This document shows positions 22,547 through 34,894 of a stretch of DNA of 64,000 nucleotides, one piece after another. The position numbers were made by a program, and so were the translations under genes. The notes under the pieces were generated by a model. The model ran no database searches and was not told where the DNA came from. It worked only from the letters and a program-made list of their open reading frames with translations. The first letter of the stretch is position 1. Every line of letters begins with the position of its first letter. Location: positions 3,339,803-3,403,802 of the forward strand of contig NC_087380.1 in NCBI RefSeq assembly GCF_963675165.1, given 5' to 3'. The stretch is from Halichondria panicea. Taxonomy: Eukaryota > Porifera > Demospongiae > Suberitida > Halichondriidae.

Positions 22547-25500
22547 CTAGACTTTAAGAGGTTTCATTCCGAGTTTGGCTCTAAGTTCGTTGGCCTGTCT
22601 AATCTCTTCTGTCTCTTCAGTGCTTCTCTTGCTTCCGCTCTTACTTTTCTTTTCTTTGTCCTTCTTCTCAGTCTTATGACCATCTTTGTCGCTGCGAGAC
22701 TTGTGACTGGAGTGCTTGGAGTGACGATGGCGCGAGGGTGAGGGTGAATGGCTCCTCTTGCGCCTGGGATGGTCTGATGAAGGAGAGTGGTGACGACGTG
22801 GGGAATGGGAACGAGAGCGATGACGGCGTGGGGAATGGGAACGAGAGCGATGGCGACGTGGAGAACGGGAACGTGAGCGACTGTGCCTTCTCTTACTGTC
22901 CTGTGGAGATCTGCTCCGTCTGCAAGGGAGATACAAATTTTAAACATTCCAGAGTGGATAAGCTTGCATCCTACAGAGACAGATACATTTTCAAATTTTT
23001 CAAGAATTAGAGGATTAAACAATCTCTTTCCTAAATGTACCTCTTATGTGATGGAGACGAGTGTCTCCTGTCAGTGGGGCTGGGGGAGTGTCTGCCCCTC
23101 ACATCCTCCTCCTCCTCGTCAGACTCCCCACCAGAGAGGTCCTCGTCCAGAGCACTCACCCTCGGCTCCAGCTGCTCCAATTGCTCGAGAATGTGTCTAA
23201 AACAAGAGAGTGAAATGCATACAACGTGAATGACGTGTCTCATCAATAGAAATAATGCTCCACTATTGCAGCATTGGATATGCTTTTATTATGCCTTGGT
23301 GCGCATGCGCAAGTGAGGTATACGGTAAGTGTGCTTGTGTGTATATGTCTGTGTAGACTGCTACAGCTGCTCAAGGATCAATAAACTGTAAGTAAGAGTT
23401 TCTATAGGCTTCTAGTAACGTTTTCTTGGATTCGTGGATTTGCAAAATAATGCTTTGTTCTCGAGTTATGCCTAGTTATGCTTACTTGGAATGCCATTGC
23501 AGTCTTTTCAGAAGAGTGTGTAGCGAAACTTGTCCATGGAGTGTTGCTACTAGTTAGCTCTGCACTAGAACGCTAGCTATTGGTACATGTAGCTGCAAGA
23601 GTGAGAAGAGAGCTGCAAGGCTCTGATGCTACTAGCAGCCATTTGGACTGTTGGCATCGATCATTTTTAACAACAATCATGGCCAATCATTACCCACTCG
23701 TTGAGTTTCTCTGTTCTGCATGCAGCAAAATTAAAAAATGTTCTCATGATAATTATAATCAATGTGTGACAGTGTATAAAAGCAAGAATTTATGATAGAG
23801 AGAGAGTATCGAACGTAGGCATACTGTGTATCAGATGTATGCGGAGAGTAACGTGACTTCCTGTATCTGTCACAAGCTTGGAATTTGCACACTGACCAAT
23901 CCAAGCGTGGGTGATGTAATCTATCAACCCATCCAAGTGTGGGTGATGTAATCTACTTTCTTGATAGATTACATCACCCACACTTGGATTGGTCAGTGTG
24001 CAAATTCCAAGCTTGTGACAGATACAGGAAGTCACGTTACTCTCCGCATACATCTGATGTACAGTATGCCTACGTTCGATACTCTCTCTCTATCATAAAC
24101 TCTTGATAAAAGCTATTGCTATAATAACTAGTAGCTGTAGCTTTGACACCTCCACTGAGGCATCAGCACCCGTGGTACTTTTATGTACAGCGAAATGGAA
24201 GCATTAACACAGCAACTAAACACACCTCTTTTGAATCCTAGGCAGGATGACATCACACGCTCTGTCCTGGTTGAGCAGCTCATCAACGAACTCGTCAATA
24301 TGTAAGAGCTCTAACTCTGCATAATAACATACCGATGAGTTAATCAACAGCTAACTGAACTTTGACCTGGATTAATTAGTGAATAAGACGACTTTTACCA
24401 GGTAGACAATAATTGGCTTGAGCGGTTGTGGGTGTAATTGGACTCCTACATGTAAGTGGGGTTTGGATCTTCTACAATATTATAGGCCTTCAATAGTCAG
24501 TCATTACAGCGAGGCAGTTGGCGAGTGGTTAGTGAGGCACAGTAGTGCTTTTTTTAAGCATATGTTCACGAACCAAACCAAATCCAATGGCGGGAGCTTG
24601 CTTACCTCCATTCTTGTTCATTCTTTTCAGTTTCCTGTAGTCATTGTAGAGAGGCTCCAAGTAGTTGTAGCACTCCATAGTATCCCCTGTCAGCCTCAGG
24701 TAGAAGGCACCAAGGGCACGCACATACCTAGAGGATCAAAGCCACTGTTTAACTAATGATTTGTACGCTGATTAAACAAGAGTTTAAATACATACATGTA
24801 GGCACTAAAGCTTAAGATTGTACACACTATTATAATTGGTATGGAAATATAAAGCTCTACACAAGTGCTAGTCCAAGAGTGAGCTACAGAATGTGATCAT
24901 TCATGGGTTATCAAGTCTAGAGACTTGGTCTGGAAATATAAATGGAATAATGACTTCACTTAGCCTCGTCCCCATATACCCATAGTCTCGCGAGCAGACG
25001 TGGGAGGGAGGGACCGTCTGGTCACTATTGCAGCAATTCCGTGGACCCCTGCCAGAATGTTGGCAGTGCCAATCAGATTTGTCCACATTATAGTGGGCGG
25101 TAACACCCCGTATATTTTCCTATTATAGCATAAAATGAACGTGAAAAGAAGGATTATTGACTCTAGCAAAGGCTAATTTTAGTGTTGAACCATACCTGGC
25201 TGCGAAGGAACTCAGTTTACAAGGAGTTCAGACCAAGCAAGAGCTAGCTAGCTGCGAATGAAAATATTTGTCTACATGTGAATTTGGTTAATTAACTAAT
25301 TATCTTGCACGTGACTACATTCCTCAGTGCCATGGAATTGCTGCAATAGTGACCAGACGTTCCCTTTAGGACAAGTCTGCTCGCGAGACTAATATACCCA
25401 CTCCTCTCCTTGTAAATGCACCCATCAAATTGCTAACTGGACATCTAAACACAAACACACTAGAACACCTGCTCATGTACGTTTTATAACATGCAACGCT

Positions 25501-26184
25501 CACTTATAGTCTGGCATCTTGATGAACTCGATGATGATGTCCTTGCTTGGTTGGATCTGCAACATCTTCAGAATGAGACACAGGAAGGGGGTGGGCTTAA
25601 TATTGGCACTAAATATCCCTCCGATGTGGTCAAGCTCCAGTGCACGATCCACAAGCAACTCAGCTGAGAAGGGAGAGGGATAATCAGCAATTCTATGAAA
25701 TAGTAACGTGATTTTAATGTCGTACTTCTTCTACATGTAAATAAGGCCGCCGCTTTTTAATACTTACGTTTTTGAGGCTAGTGTATGCAAACAAGAAATA
25801 GCCAATGAATTTATACGATACCTTATATGGTGCCTTATAGGAGAAATCTCCAGGTGGCGCCTTATTAGAAGGAGGCGTCTTTTAGAAAAAGTATGGTATA
25901 CATATTTTTTTTAAAGTTCCTGTTAATTGCATGCATTTGGTTCATGAATTCAGTAGCTCTCAGTCAATAATATAAGTAGTGTTTACTAGTCAATCAGACA
26001 AGCTCTCGGAACCCACCACATGCTGAAATAGACTACACTTGCTGCTATAGTTACCCGTGAGACCAAAGCAGTCCTCCTTCCAGTACTTGCAGTCATAGAT
26101 CCTAGTTCTTATGATCTTCTCAACAAGGTACTGTGGGTTGGTGCCTTTGATGGACTTGGCATCTTTGGCAGTTCTGTTAGCCAT
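22547..26184 (-). CDS. PRPF38A: Pre-mRNA-splicing factor 38A
   Basis: Component of the spliceosome (B complex, tri-snRNP recruitment and activation), nuclear. Six exons: 26055-26184, 25504-25663, 24606-24727, 24226-24316, 23041-23196, 22547-22919; 1032 nt, 343 aa. The start ANRTAKDAKSIKGTNPQYLV matches animal PRPF38A from residue 2. It is followed by the PRP38 fold (IKPTPFLCLILKMLQIQPSK, VRALGAFYLRLTGDTMECYN, YLEPLYNDYRKLKRMNKNG, HIDEFVDELLNQDRACDVIL), the linker QLEPRVSALDEDLSGGESDE and a C-terminal RS domain with RSHSPRRH-type repeats. Orthologue length is normal (human about 312 aa). It lies 286 bp downstream of the start of the ankyrin/Roc gene, on the same strand. A partial decayed duplicate is at 10605-12225. 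Confidence 0.95.
23286..24180. mobile_element. MITE family B, copy 5, interrupted by MITE A
   Basis: Opposite orientation to the other B copies: TATGCCTTGGTGCGCATGCG at the left end to CACCTCCACTGAGGCATCAG at the right. The body is contiguous to about 23788 and resumes at about 24099, split by the palindromic element 23789-24098. It lies in PRPF38A intron 4. Confidence 0.85.
23789..24098. mobile_element. Palindromic MITE family A, copy 1 (nested)
   Basis: A nearly perfect palindrome of about 310 bp. TATGATAGAGAGAGAGTATC opens it and GATACTCTCTCTCTATCATA closes it; arms of about 150 bp meet near 23950. Flanking TA on each side is compatible with a Tc1/mariner-type TA target. A second copy is at 31825-32148. 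Confidence 0.85.
24983..25391. mobile_element. MITE family D (TAGTCTCGCGAGCAGAC ends)
   Basis: About 410 bp in PRPF38A intron 2 with inverted ends TAGTCTCGCGAGCAGACG and GTCTGCTCGCGAGACTA. Sub-terminal arms GTCTGGTCACTATTGCAGCA and its complement are also inverted. A lone terminus-like stretch GCTCGCGAGACTAA occurs at about 5407. Confidence 0.75.
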
Positions 26185-26583
26185 GCTTTCATAGTTTCGG
26201 ATATACTCCACCCAGAGGGTAGAACTTCTACAAAGAAGGCACACCCCTTACCTGCAGTGCATGTGACTGGCTTCTTCCGATCGAGGAGCTTCTTGAATGG
26301 AATCATGGAATGATCTCAGAATGATCTCTACTGTACATGTACGTTCTACATGCATGTGAGTGAGTCTACTCTACTATATGAGATGCAGATCAATGTACTC
26401 GAATAGGCCTACTCTAGACTCTAGTATTATAGTGTAAGTGGTGGCTTTACTGATTAGATCCAGCTTTAGATCTATAACTATTTATTTAATAGGTCTATTT
26501 ATATTATAGCTTAGTTAAATAAAGCCAGAATGGCTTGTAGTCTAGGTTTATAATGGCCTGTAATAAAATAGCCTGTAGTATAG

Positions 26584-27421
26584 CATAGATACAAGAGGAA
26601 GAGGATTGGAAACGAGATCACGTGCGCTATCAATCCTACAGTATATAAGCCCCAGAATTGATCCGCGTTTTATGTAAATGAGCAAAGTTTTATGGCAAAG
26701 AAGACATATTTGGAGTGATTCTTCGATTACCAAGGTAAGCTAAGTTGATTTAAGAGCATCACTGCATGCATGCATCAATTATTGTTTTATGATATCCTGG
26801 AGACTATAGCCATGCAAACCTCTTGTAAGCACACAAAGTTGAAAAGATTAGCCATTACTTTGTGGGTAGTAACTCACCTACAGTACTATTGTAGGACTTG
26901 AAAACTGTATACAGCTAACACTTTGTCTTCTGATGCACTGCATCGGCTAGTTTGTATACCGTTGATCCGTAATTACATGAAATAAAAGGAAAAGATGGCT
27001 TTGTTGTGTGGGGGCTATACCACCATGTGCATGTAATATTTCAAGTTCTGATTTCAGTTCTAATAGATGCTGCATCAAATGTTCATAACATTTTTAACTA
27101 GTCTTGCATGTGGTGCTGTTTTTCCTAAACTGAATAGTGTGATGTTTTATGCCATTTTTGTCCTGGGCATACAGATCTGCTGCAGCATTGGTGGAGAAGA
27201 GAGCAAACCTGTGCTGAGAAAGAATACCAGATTGTGTACCTTACTAGCACCATAGATACAATGCTATATCTTTATTTAGCAATAAGTATTATGCCATTTT
27301 GTGGTTTGTGTGTACACTATTAGTGTAAGCCACGCCCACCATACTTTCGTCTAACAAGGATAGTTTGTGCTAATTGAGTTCACGTGACCTCGTTTCCAAT
27401 CCTTTTCCTCCTGTATCTATG
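26584..27421. mobile_element. 838-bp element with 40-bp inverted ends, directly upstream of the NLR gene
   Basis: Left end CATAGATACAAGAGGAAGAG, then GATTGGAAACGAGATCACGTG; the right end 27381-27421 is its complement with about four mismatches. No transposase is visible; the short frame at 27067-27255 has no recognisable domain. It fills most of the 1.3-kb gap between PRPF38A and the NLR start at 27512, so it probably supplies NLR promoter sequence. The end layout (CATAGAT..GGAAACG) recalls 46066-46570. Confidence 0.7.
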
Positions 27422-27511
27422 AATATAACGAGGCTTGTAAATGGCTTGTAGTTGTGTGTGTATAGAACAAGCAGCAGCAAATAATTATCGTCTCTCTCGT
27501 TTTCCACATCA

Positions 27512-30500
27512 ATGACTTCCACAGGTGACGTAGAACTCAAGCTGGTTACAATGCTGCAGTTTGTACGAAGTATCAAAAGAAAGTACTCGGAAAGGCTTTT
27601 GATAAGTCGAGAGGAGCAATGGCCGCCTGTCAAGAGAGATAAGTTGATTAACTTGCAGCTGATTGAAACAAGTAGAGCCGACTCTTTTGGTAGTTCTACT
27701 AACGAAGAGGTTAAGAAAACACCTATTCACTATGGGGATTTATTTTCTGGGAGAGATGATAAAAGGCCTGTAAAAAGAGTTTTGGTTGAAGGTCATGCTG
27801 GGATTGGGAAAACCACACTTTCGTTGACTCTTAGTGAAGGATGGGCCGAGGGGAAGTTGTTGCAACAGTTTGACTGTGTTTTGCTTTTGCCTTTGAGGGA
27901 GAATAAAGTTGCAACCGCTAATTGTTTTTCTGACTTGTTAAAATTGCTCCATGCCAGTGAGAATGTTCGATCAGCTGTAGCTAGTGAGTTGTCTGATAAT
28001 GAAGGGGAAGGTTTACTGATCATAGCTAATGGTTGGGATGAGCTAAGTGAGGCTGCAAGATCTAAAGATTCTTTTGTTTATGATCTCCTTTTTGGCTCCA
28101 TTGTACCATTTGCGTCTGTCTTAATAACCTCTAGGCCATCTGTATGCTCTGATATCCGTAGGCTGCCATTAATTAACCGGCTAGTTGCAGTGATAGGTTT
28201 CGATAAGCAAGGCGTCAAAGCATACATTAAAGCCGAATATGAGCATAATATGGACAAATATTCCAGGCTTCTGAAACAAATCGAAAGTAACCCGCTGTTG
28301 CAAAGTATTTGTAGCATACCACTTAATTGTGCTATCACCTGCCACCTTTGGGAAGTATTAAACGAAGAGCTTCCTTTGACAATGACTGGTTTGTATACAC
28401 AAATTATTCTTAGCGTTGTGTATCGTGATATCAGAAAATATGATGTTTTTGATATGACCTCCTTGAGTAATTTCGATTCGATTCCAGAAAACCTTAAGTG
28501 TACTTGGTGGAAACTATGTGAGTTTGCATTTGACTCAATATGTGGTAATCAATTGGTATTTTATGCCAATGAATTAAAAAGCTTTTTTCCAGATCTGCTT
28601 GTTGAAACTAAGATGTCCTTGTTCGGTTTACTTCAATTTTCCCCCTCATTGCTACCTGTTGGGCATGAATTGTCAGTTAGTTTTCTTCACTTAACTTTTC
28701 AAGAGTATTTAGCTGCTATGCACATATTAACACTACCCGTGCTCAGACAGATAACACTCTGCAGTGTGTATGGTTCAGCTACTCAGTTTTCCATGGTATG
28801 GAGGTTCTTTTTTGGGCTCCTATCTCTTAACGATAAAAGTAGGAGCATTGCTAATAAGCGAACATATAATCACATCGATATTGAAGGAATGTTGGCAAGC
28901 TTAATGAAATCTTTTACTAGTAAACAAAACACTTTGCTGTTTTGTCATTGTGCATTTGAGTACCAAGACGAGCACTTAACTTCACTCGTAGCATTAAAAG
29001 TGAACGAATTAATTCATGGGAATTTTCCTATAGCCCAAAATGCCCTTGATGGTGCTGCTATGTTTAACATGATAGCCCATACTAAAACATGCTCTTCTTT
29101 GGTGCTCCGATTTAATGGGTGTGACTTAGGAGATGACGGACTACAGCGGTTGACCACCATTTTCTCAAATGCTTGTGGATCTCTCCAAGTAAAAAGACTT
29201 TACCTTAACAAAAATCAGCTTACTAGCACGGGCATTTCTGAGCTGTTTATTAGAAGGAAGGCTTTTACCATACTTGAGGAGCTTTGCTTGAGCAAAAATC
29301 AGATTGATTACAGAGGCATTCACAGCATATTTTGCTCTTCTGGTTTCATGCCGTACCCTTCTTTGAGATATTTACGTTTGTCTCATAATCCTCTGTCTGT
29401 GGCTGGGTTTGAAAAATTAGAGAATGCTATCCTAGCTGATTCAACTCCTAATCTATACAGTCTTGATCTAACAAATACCATGACAATGGATCCGAACATC
29501 AATGGTAATATGGTAGCTTCACTTATGGAAGCGCTTTCAATCAAGTGCCCTCGACTTGTTGCCCTTTATTTGTCAATGAATAATCTAGGTATTCCTGGGG
29601 GAGCAGCATTGGGGGAAAAATTGCCGAGACTGACACAAAGAGTTGCCGAATTTGATTTGTTTATAGATGACACCCAACTCGGTGATAATGGTCTTGATGC
29701 TTTCATTAGCTCGCAATCAGAGAACTGCCATATTTTTTCACTTGGAATTAAACGCAATGAAATACACCATCAAGGATTATCACTGCTAGCTGAGAAACTT
29801 CATAGTGGGACCATGAGTTGCATTGTTTTAGATCTAGTAGGCAATCCCCTGGAATGTGAGGGTGTATTCCTTCTTTCGTCGCTATTGGCCAATGAACATT
29901 GTAGAACACGTCACTTATACCTCTCATCATGCCAACTTACTACATCTTCTAGTCTTAAAGAAGAACAAAGCAAAATTTCGCTAATGGGAAACATAAATTG
30001 TCAAGTAAAGTCGTTGGATCTTTCCGATAACAATTTTAGTGGCGAACGTGTTTACTACCTAGCAGCTCTGATGAGTAAATGCATGTATAGCCTAGAAATT
30101 CTTTACACATCGAATTGCCATCTCAATTCGAAAGACTTACAATTTCTTATTAAGATACTGAGTTCTGATTCATCGAAGAAATTTGTCAATTTGGGACAGT
30201 GGTATATCAATGATAATGATATAGATGATTCTGGGGTGTGTACTTTGATTGAATCTCTGAAACTGCTTTTTCCACGCTTAACTGTTATCGATGTAAATGG
30301 CAATCGTATTAGTCACATAATGAAAAAAAGGCTGGAAGAATGTAACAAAATGATTCTTAAGGTATGTTTGTGTACAGGAATCCCTCTAACGTATATATGA
30401 ACTTTTCCATATAATTATATTAATAGGTGATATGTACAGAGTTATTGGAGTGTGAACCGCAAAATTCTCTCTCCATACGGGTAAAACTTTTGGCGGAGTG

Positions 30501-31262
30501 GAAAACAACCGCACTTGTTCCAAGAGATAAGAATGTATACATTTTTTAAGTACTAAAGGTCAAATTGAGTATGTATTTTTTCACATGCAGGTAAGAAAGG
30601 AATTCTTTCGGATGTGGGATGACCTCCTTGCATTGATGTGCTGGCAGTTGGAAGACATGGTTGATGTTCCCTCTATTGACACTACATCTGTTCAAAATGA
30701 ACTAACATTATCTCTAAGCACAATGGACTCTACTACTACATGTACAAGTCAACAAAACCAAGTATGTATTTTGTTTGTTTTTTTAATCATTTTAAATTAT
30801 TCATTCAACAGGAAGCTGTGGATACTTCTGCTAATACTGCTCAAGTTATGCCCACACCCAAAAGTACGTATAATTTTTAATTATGTATACATACATAGTA
30901 AAATTACAATTATGTACATTTTGGCTTTGTCAATCGGTCACTATAATTATATTTATTATACAGTTGTTCTGAACGCCCGTGACCATCTGAGGGAAGCAAA
31001 GACAGCTTTATGGGATGTGAGGGCCAAATGGCGCAGCTTCGGCCTTGAGCTGGGAGTGGACCCCTATACATTGGACTCCATTGCCGTGAAATATCAAAAC
31101 AACCCTGACGAGTGTCTCCCTCAGTTGCTGCAACACTGGATGGACAGTGACAAAACGGACCCCACCTGGGAGAGGGTAGTCTACGCCCTCAGGGCTAGGC
31201 CTGTTGGGTTTACACAATTAGCTCAAACTCTTAAAAATAAGTACAATCTAGATCTACCATAG
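27512..31262 (+). CDS. NACHT-LRR receptor with C-terminal Death domain (NLR)
   Basis: Cytoplasmic NLR-type innate sensor. Exons: 27512-30361, 30427-30480, 30591-30761, 30812-30863, 30964-31262; 3426 nt, 1141 aa. The NACHT domain begins near residue 88 with Walker A GHAGIGKT (94-101). The Walker B region reads LLIIANGWDEL (168-178), with Asn where most NLRs have Asp; sensor ITSRP follows. A winged-helix-type region (SFLHLTFQEYLAAMHIL) precedes LRRs spanning about 540-950 (LYLNKNQLTSTGI, LCLSKNQIDYRGI). A Death domain closes the protein (RAKWRSFGLELGVDPYTLD, NNPDECLPQLLQHWMDSD, GFTQLAQTLKNKYNLDLP). The 54-nt second exon could be skipped without frame loss. No N-terminal CARD/Death exon was found upstream, though an undetected one cannot be excluded. 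It is tail to tail with PSME3IP1, stops 122 bp apart. Confidence 0.88.
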
Positions 31263-31384
31263 TGTCATTTGTTTCACATTTTGTGTTGTTTTCATTATTC
31301 AATAGTGCAATGTTATTTTAACTGACTAAACAAAACATGAAATGTTTATATAAACAAGAAGCAGGACAATGATCAACACACTAA

Positions 31385-32166
31385 TTAGTCACCATTATCA
31401 GACTCGCTAGAAGAGTAAGCTGCTAGTCCCGACAGTGCCCCTAACTGAGAGCTAGCTGAACTACTTACAGTTGTACTAGTATTCTCACAAGAAGCTTGGG
31501 CATCGGATAACTTAGCTTTCTTATCGGGGGTAGATTCACTTTCACGACCAGAAGCTGCTTCTTTGCTTTCACGGGAATCACTTGAAGTTCTGTAAATGAT
31601 AGTGAGCTATAGTGACCCAGAGCAGTAAACAGTTGATAATATATACATTTACACGTGTACACATTAAAGAGCATCAACATTTGAAGGAAAGAAGTATAGA
31701 GTTTACGACCCAAGAACATTGGACAAATTAGGTATTATCTTTCATCTCCCAAATATAAACATTGATGATACCGTATTTAAAAGGTTTCTTTCTAAGCTTT
31801 CAGAATGTGTATACAATAAGATCAAGAGTATATGATATAGAGAGAGTATCGAACGTAGTCATACTGTGTATCAGATGTATGCGGAGAGTAACGTGACTTC
31901 CTGTATCTGTCACAAGCTTGGAATTTGCACACTGACCAATCCAAGAGTGGATAATGTAATCTATCAACACATCCAAGTGTGGGTGATGTAATCTACTTTC
32001 TTGATAGATTACATCACCCACACTTGGATTGGTTAGTGTGCAAATTCCAAGCTTGTGACAGATACAGGAAGTCACGTTACTCTCCGCATACATCTGATGT
32101 ACAGTATGCCTACGTTCGATACACTCTTCTCTATCATATACTATTGATAAGATTGTATTGAACCGT

Positions 32167-32197
<31 letters not shown>

Positions 32198-34894
32198 CGT
32201 GCGTGCGTGCGTGTGGAGGGAAACAAAGCTTGGTGAGCAATAAACTTTTGGCAAGATGGCCTTTGTTGAGATATAATCATTTTTCATTTGGGACCTGGGT
32301 TTTGGGTGCATAGCATTTACCTTAATGTTACTATTATAGACGGGTAGTAATTTTAGCATTTTCAGATTTTTTCTGTTTTTAGGGTACTAATTTTGGCGGA
32401 TTTGTAGCAAATTCATTACCACAATAAATCTCAAAGATGTACAAGTATGAGTTTTAAGGTTGAATGGAAGTTTGGAGTCAGATACAGATAAAAAAAGGGC
32501 TAGCTTGCTTAGCATACTTTCAAAAATACATTAGAAAAAAAAGAAAAAAAGAATAAAAAAGGTATTTTTTTTAATGAGTTCATAATTTTTTTAATTGCGT
32601 TTTATTATTAGCGCGTACTTAATTCAGCATTAATAACAAATTCGCTAAAATTAGTACCCGTTTATAATACCATATTACTAGAATATTTTGCGGGTGAAAA
32701 ACCTTTGCAAATGAGCCAAATCAGCTGAAAATTCGACCCTTTGCGATCTGCATTCTGGCAAGGATCGTGTGTATTTACTAGTAGTTGCGAATTGATCAAC
32801 TATCGCAAGTTCGCAAATGTTTGATGCTCGCAAAACATTCTAGGTAGTAACAATAAGGTACATAGAATTTGGACTTTTTTTCAAGGGTGGCTGTTAAGCG
32901 GGTTTCACTGTGTATCCTAGCCTCCTTCACAAGGCCTAAACAATTAGGCCTGCTACTGACTGCTTGCGCATGCACAAAATTATTGGATAATATTCCCGTA
33001 ATGTTTCCCCCGAATTATATCCTGAATAACATATACAGACAAAGAATACTCTTCATAAAGTCAGACACAGAGCTATATAGCTAGCTAGCTAGAGACAGAG
33101 CTGTATTGGTTACAGCAGCAATTTCTTTCTGATAGAGTCGACTTTCACCAAGGTTAGTGTCAGATGGGCGTGGCCTATCCATATAGGCTATTGTCAGCCT
33201 TCCCCTCCGTTCAGAGGATTGTTATCCACACTGTTGCAGGCTGTGAGTCCTTTGTTAACATAGTAGGCTAAGGGTAGCTATTAGAATGCTATCACACGGG
33301 CTACAATCACACTTCTATCCACTTTCTTCAATCCACTTTCTTCAATCCACTTCCGTTCGTTGTGACGTCATTGTTTTACTGAGCAAAATACAATGGTATC
33401 CGAATTACCCACTTTCTGGGTAATAGGTGGCGCATGCGCAAACAGTCGATAACAGGCCCTCTCTTAGCGGCCTGGAATCGAGGCTATGTATAGCCTTGTA
33501 CAGTTCTAAATTCACCTCTTTCTCTTAGTCTTGATGGAGCCGGCAATTAACGACAGCTGGCTCTTTGATTTATTCTTTTTCACCACCAGCTGCGCTGTTT
33601 TATCTTTGCCTTCGGTGCTCCCCTCACCCACGTCCTTGACAGTGGGCTCAATGTCGTCATCATGGAGTTTGGAGACCGCCTCCTGTGTAAGAGAAAATGA
33701 AAGCACAATGCATTTTTTTGGCTATACATTTACCAATAAAATAAAAATCTATCAAACCAAAAAAGTACGAGAAAATATATGCTTTCTCAAATTCTCTACA
33801 AGCCACCAAATGTATTTTCTCGATAAGTGCAACTCTAATAGTTTAGCTGACGTACCCTGTAAGCGGTGACCTCGCTGATCTCAGAGCGAATGACGTCCGC
33901 CTCGTGCTCCGCCCTCCTCTCAGCCACATGTGTGAGAAAGACGGACTCATCATCGTCCAATCCCTTGTAGATCATGTTCTCTGCACCGGGTAGGGGTGGT
34001 GGGGGTCAAATAATATAGGATGGTATGCATTGCAAGTACGTACAGTGACATCTGCTTTGCTATAGAGACGCCCTAGGCAAACCAACAGTAGCTGAATAGT
34101 TGCAATACATGCATGCTAAATGGTTTTAGGGTACTAGCAATAATATTAGTACTTAATGCTCAATAATGCTAATGATACTTTGCAACAATACTATGTACAG
34201 GTTTTCCACCCCCCGTATTATCAAAGCACACTTTTACCCCCAAAGGCACAACAGTACAATCATGTACATTGTGGAACTCACTGAACTTGAACTTCTCCGT
34301 AAATTCCTCTTGTTTCTGGTCTTTCTGCTCCTTCAGACGCTCGTACAGTGTTCGGTTGTCAACTGCAGCCTCAGGGCGCTCTGCAACAGGTCAAAAATTG
34401 TATGTACACAGCAATTGAGTTAGACAATCAATATACCATAATACACTGCTGGTTCTGGAAGTGAACAGTGAAGTGTGTACATACATCTAACCTGCACATA
34501 TGCATCGAACCTTACATATCACCCCATACTACTGACACTAGGCTACTACAGTTGGTCAGTTGCTATACTCGTGAAGTAAGTGTCCTTGGAAATTGTTCCG
34601 CGGCACTTCTATACGATAAGCCGTAAATATCTGAATTAAAGTGCCACTAAAATATATTTGTATGACCAAATAAATATGTGAGGAGCGAAATAATCAAGTG
34701 GTGCTTATAGTGGCGACATCTACAGTGCCACACCTCCTCCTCCTCCCTTCCCCACGTCATGTGCAAGTGACACCCACGTATGTACCTAATGGGTCAGAGG
34801 GTTTCCTCACTCTCTCCCACTCTTCTTGCCGCTTCTTTTTCACCTCCTCTACCTCTTGCTCAGTGACAAAGGACTTGAAAATGGGGACAGCCAT
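31385..34894 (-). CDS. PSME3IP1: PSME3-interacting protein (FAM192A/NIP30)
   Basis: Nuclear protein that in vertebrates binds the proteasome activator PA28-gamma. Five exons: 34786-34894, 34282-34380, 33856-33980, 33516-33682, 31385-31589; 705 nt, 234 aa. Family features are the N-terminal helix FVTEQEVEEVKKKRQEEWER, VRKPSDP, LYERLKEQKDQKQEEFTEKF, KFKNMIYKGLDDDE, KSQLSLIAGSIKTKRK and the acidic-serine C-terminus GALSGLAAYSSSESDNGD. The short C-terminal motif ends the protein sooner than in human FAM192A (about 254 aa). The last intron (1.9 kb) is packed with repeats: MITE A at 31825-32148, a GT microsatellite, MITE E and repeat H. High confidence. Confidence 0.93.
31825..32148. mobile_element. 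Palindromic MITE family A, copy 2
   Basis: Nearly identical to 23789-24098, with ends TATGATATAGAGAGAGTATC and CTCTATCATA. It lies in the last PSME3IP1 intron. The two copies differ by a few substitutions, so both are young. Confidence 0.85.
32164..32217. repeat. GT/GC dinucleotide microsatellite
   Basis: Run of GTGTGTGT changing to GTGCGTGCGTGC next to MITE A copy 2, intronic. Confidence 0.9.
32330..32672. mobile_element. MITE family E, copy 1
   Basis: Inverted ends: ATAGACGGGTAGTAATTTTA on the left and the complement, TAAAATTAGTACCCGTTTAT, on the right. AT-rich interior. A related copy at 63135-63440 shares GAGTTTTAAGGTTGAATGGA. Confidence 0.75.
32908..33490. repeat. Repeat family H, copy 1
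   Basis: Shares blocks in reverse orientation with 55845-56165: TAGCCTCCTTCACAAGGCCT, CTGCTACTGACTGCTTGCGC, CACACTGTTGCAGGCTGTGA. Ends with GGCCT...GAGGCTA-like sequence on both sides, consistent with an inverted-end element. Confidence 0.65.

Noticed and set aside
27067-27255. Short plus-strand frame upstream of the NLR
   Set aside because: It lies inside the inverted-end element, has no recognisable domain and no in-phase splice to 27512 was convincing.
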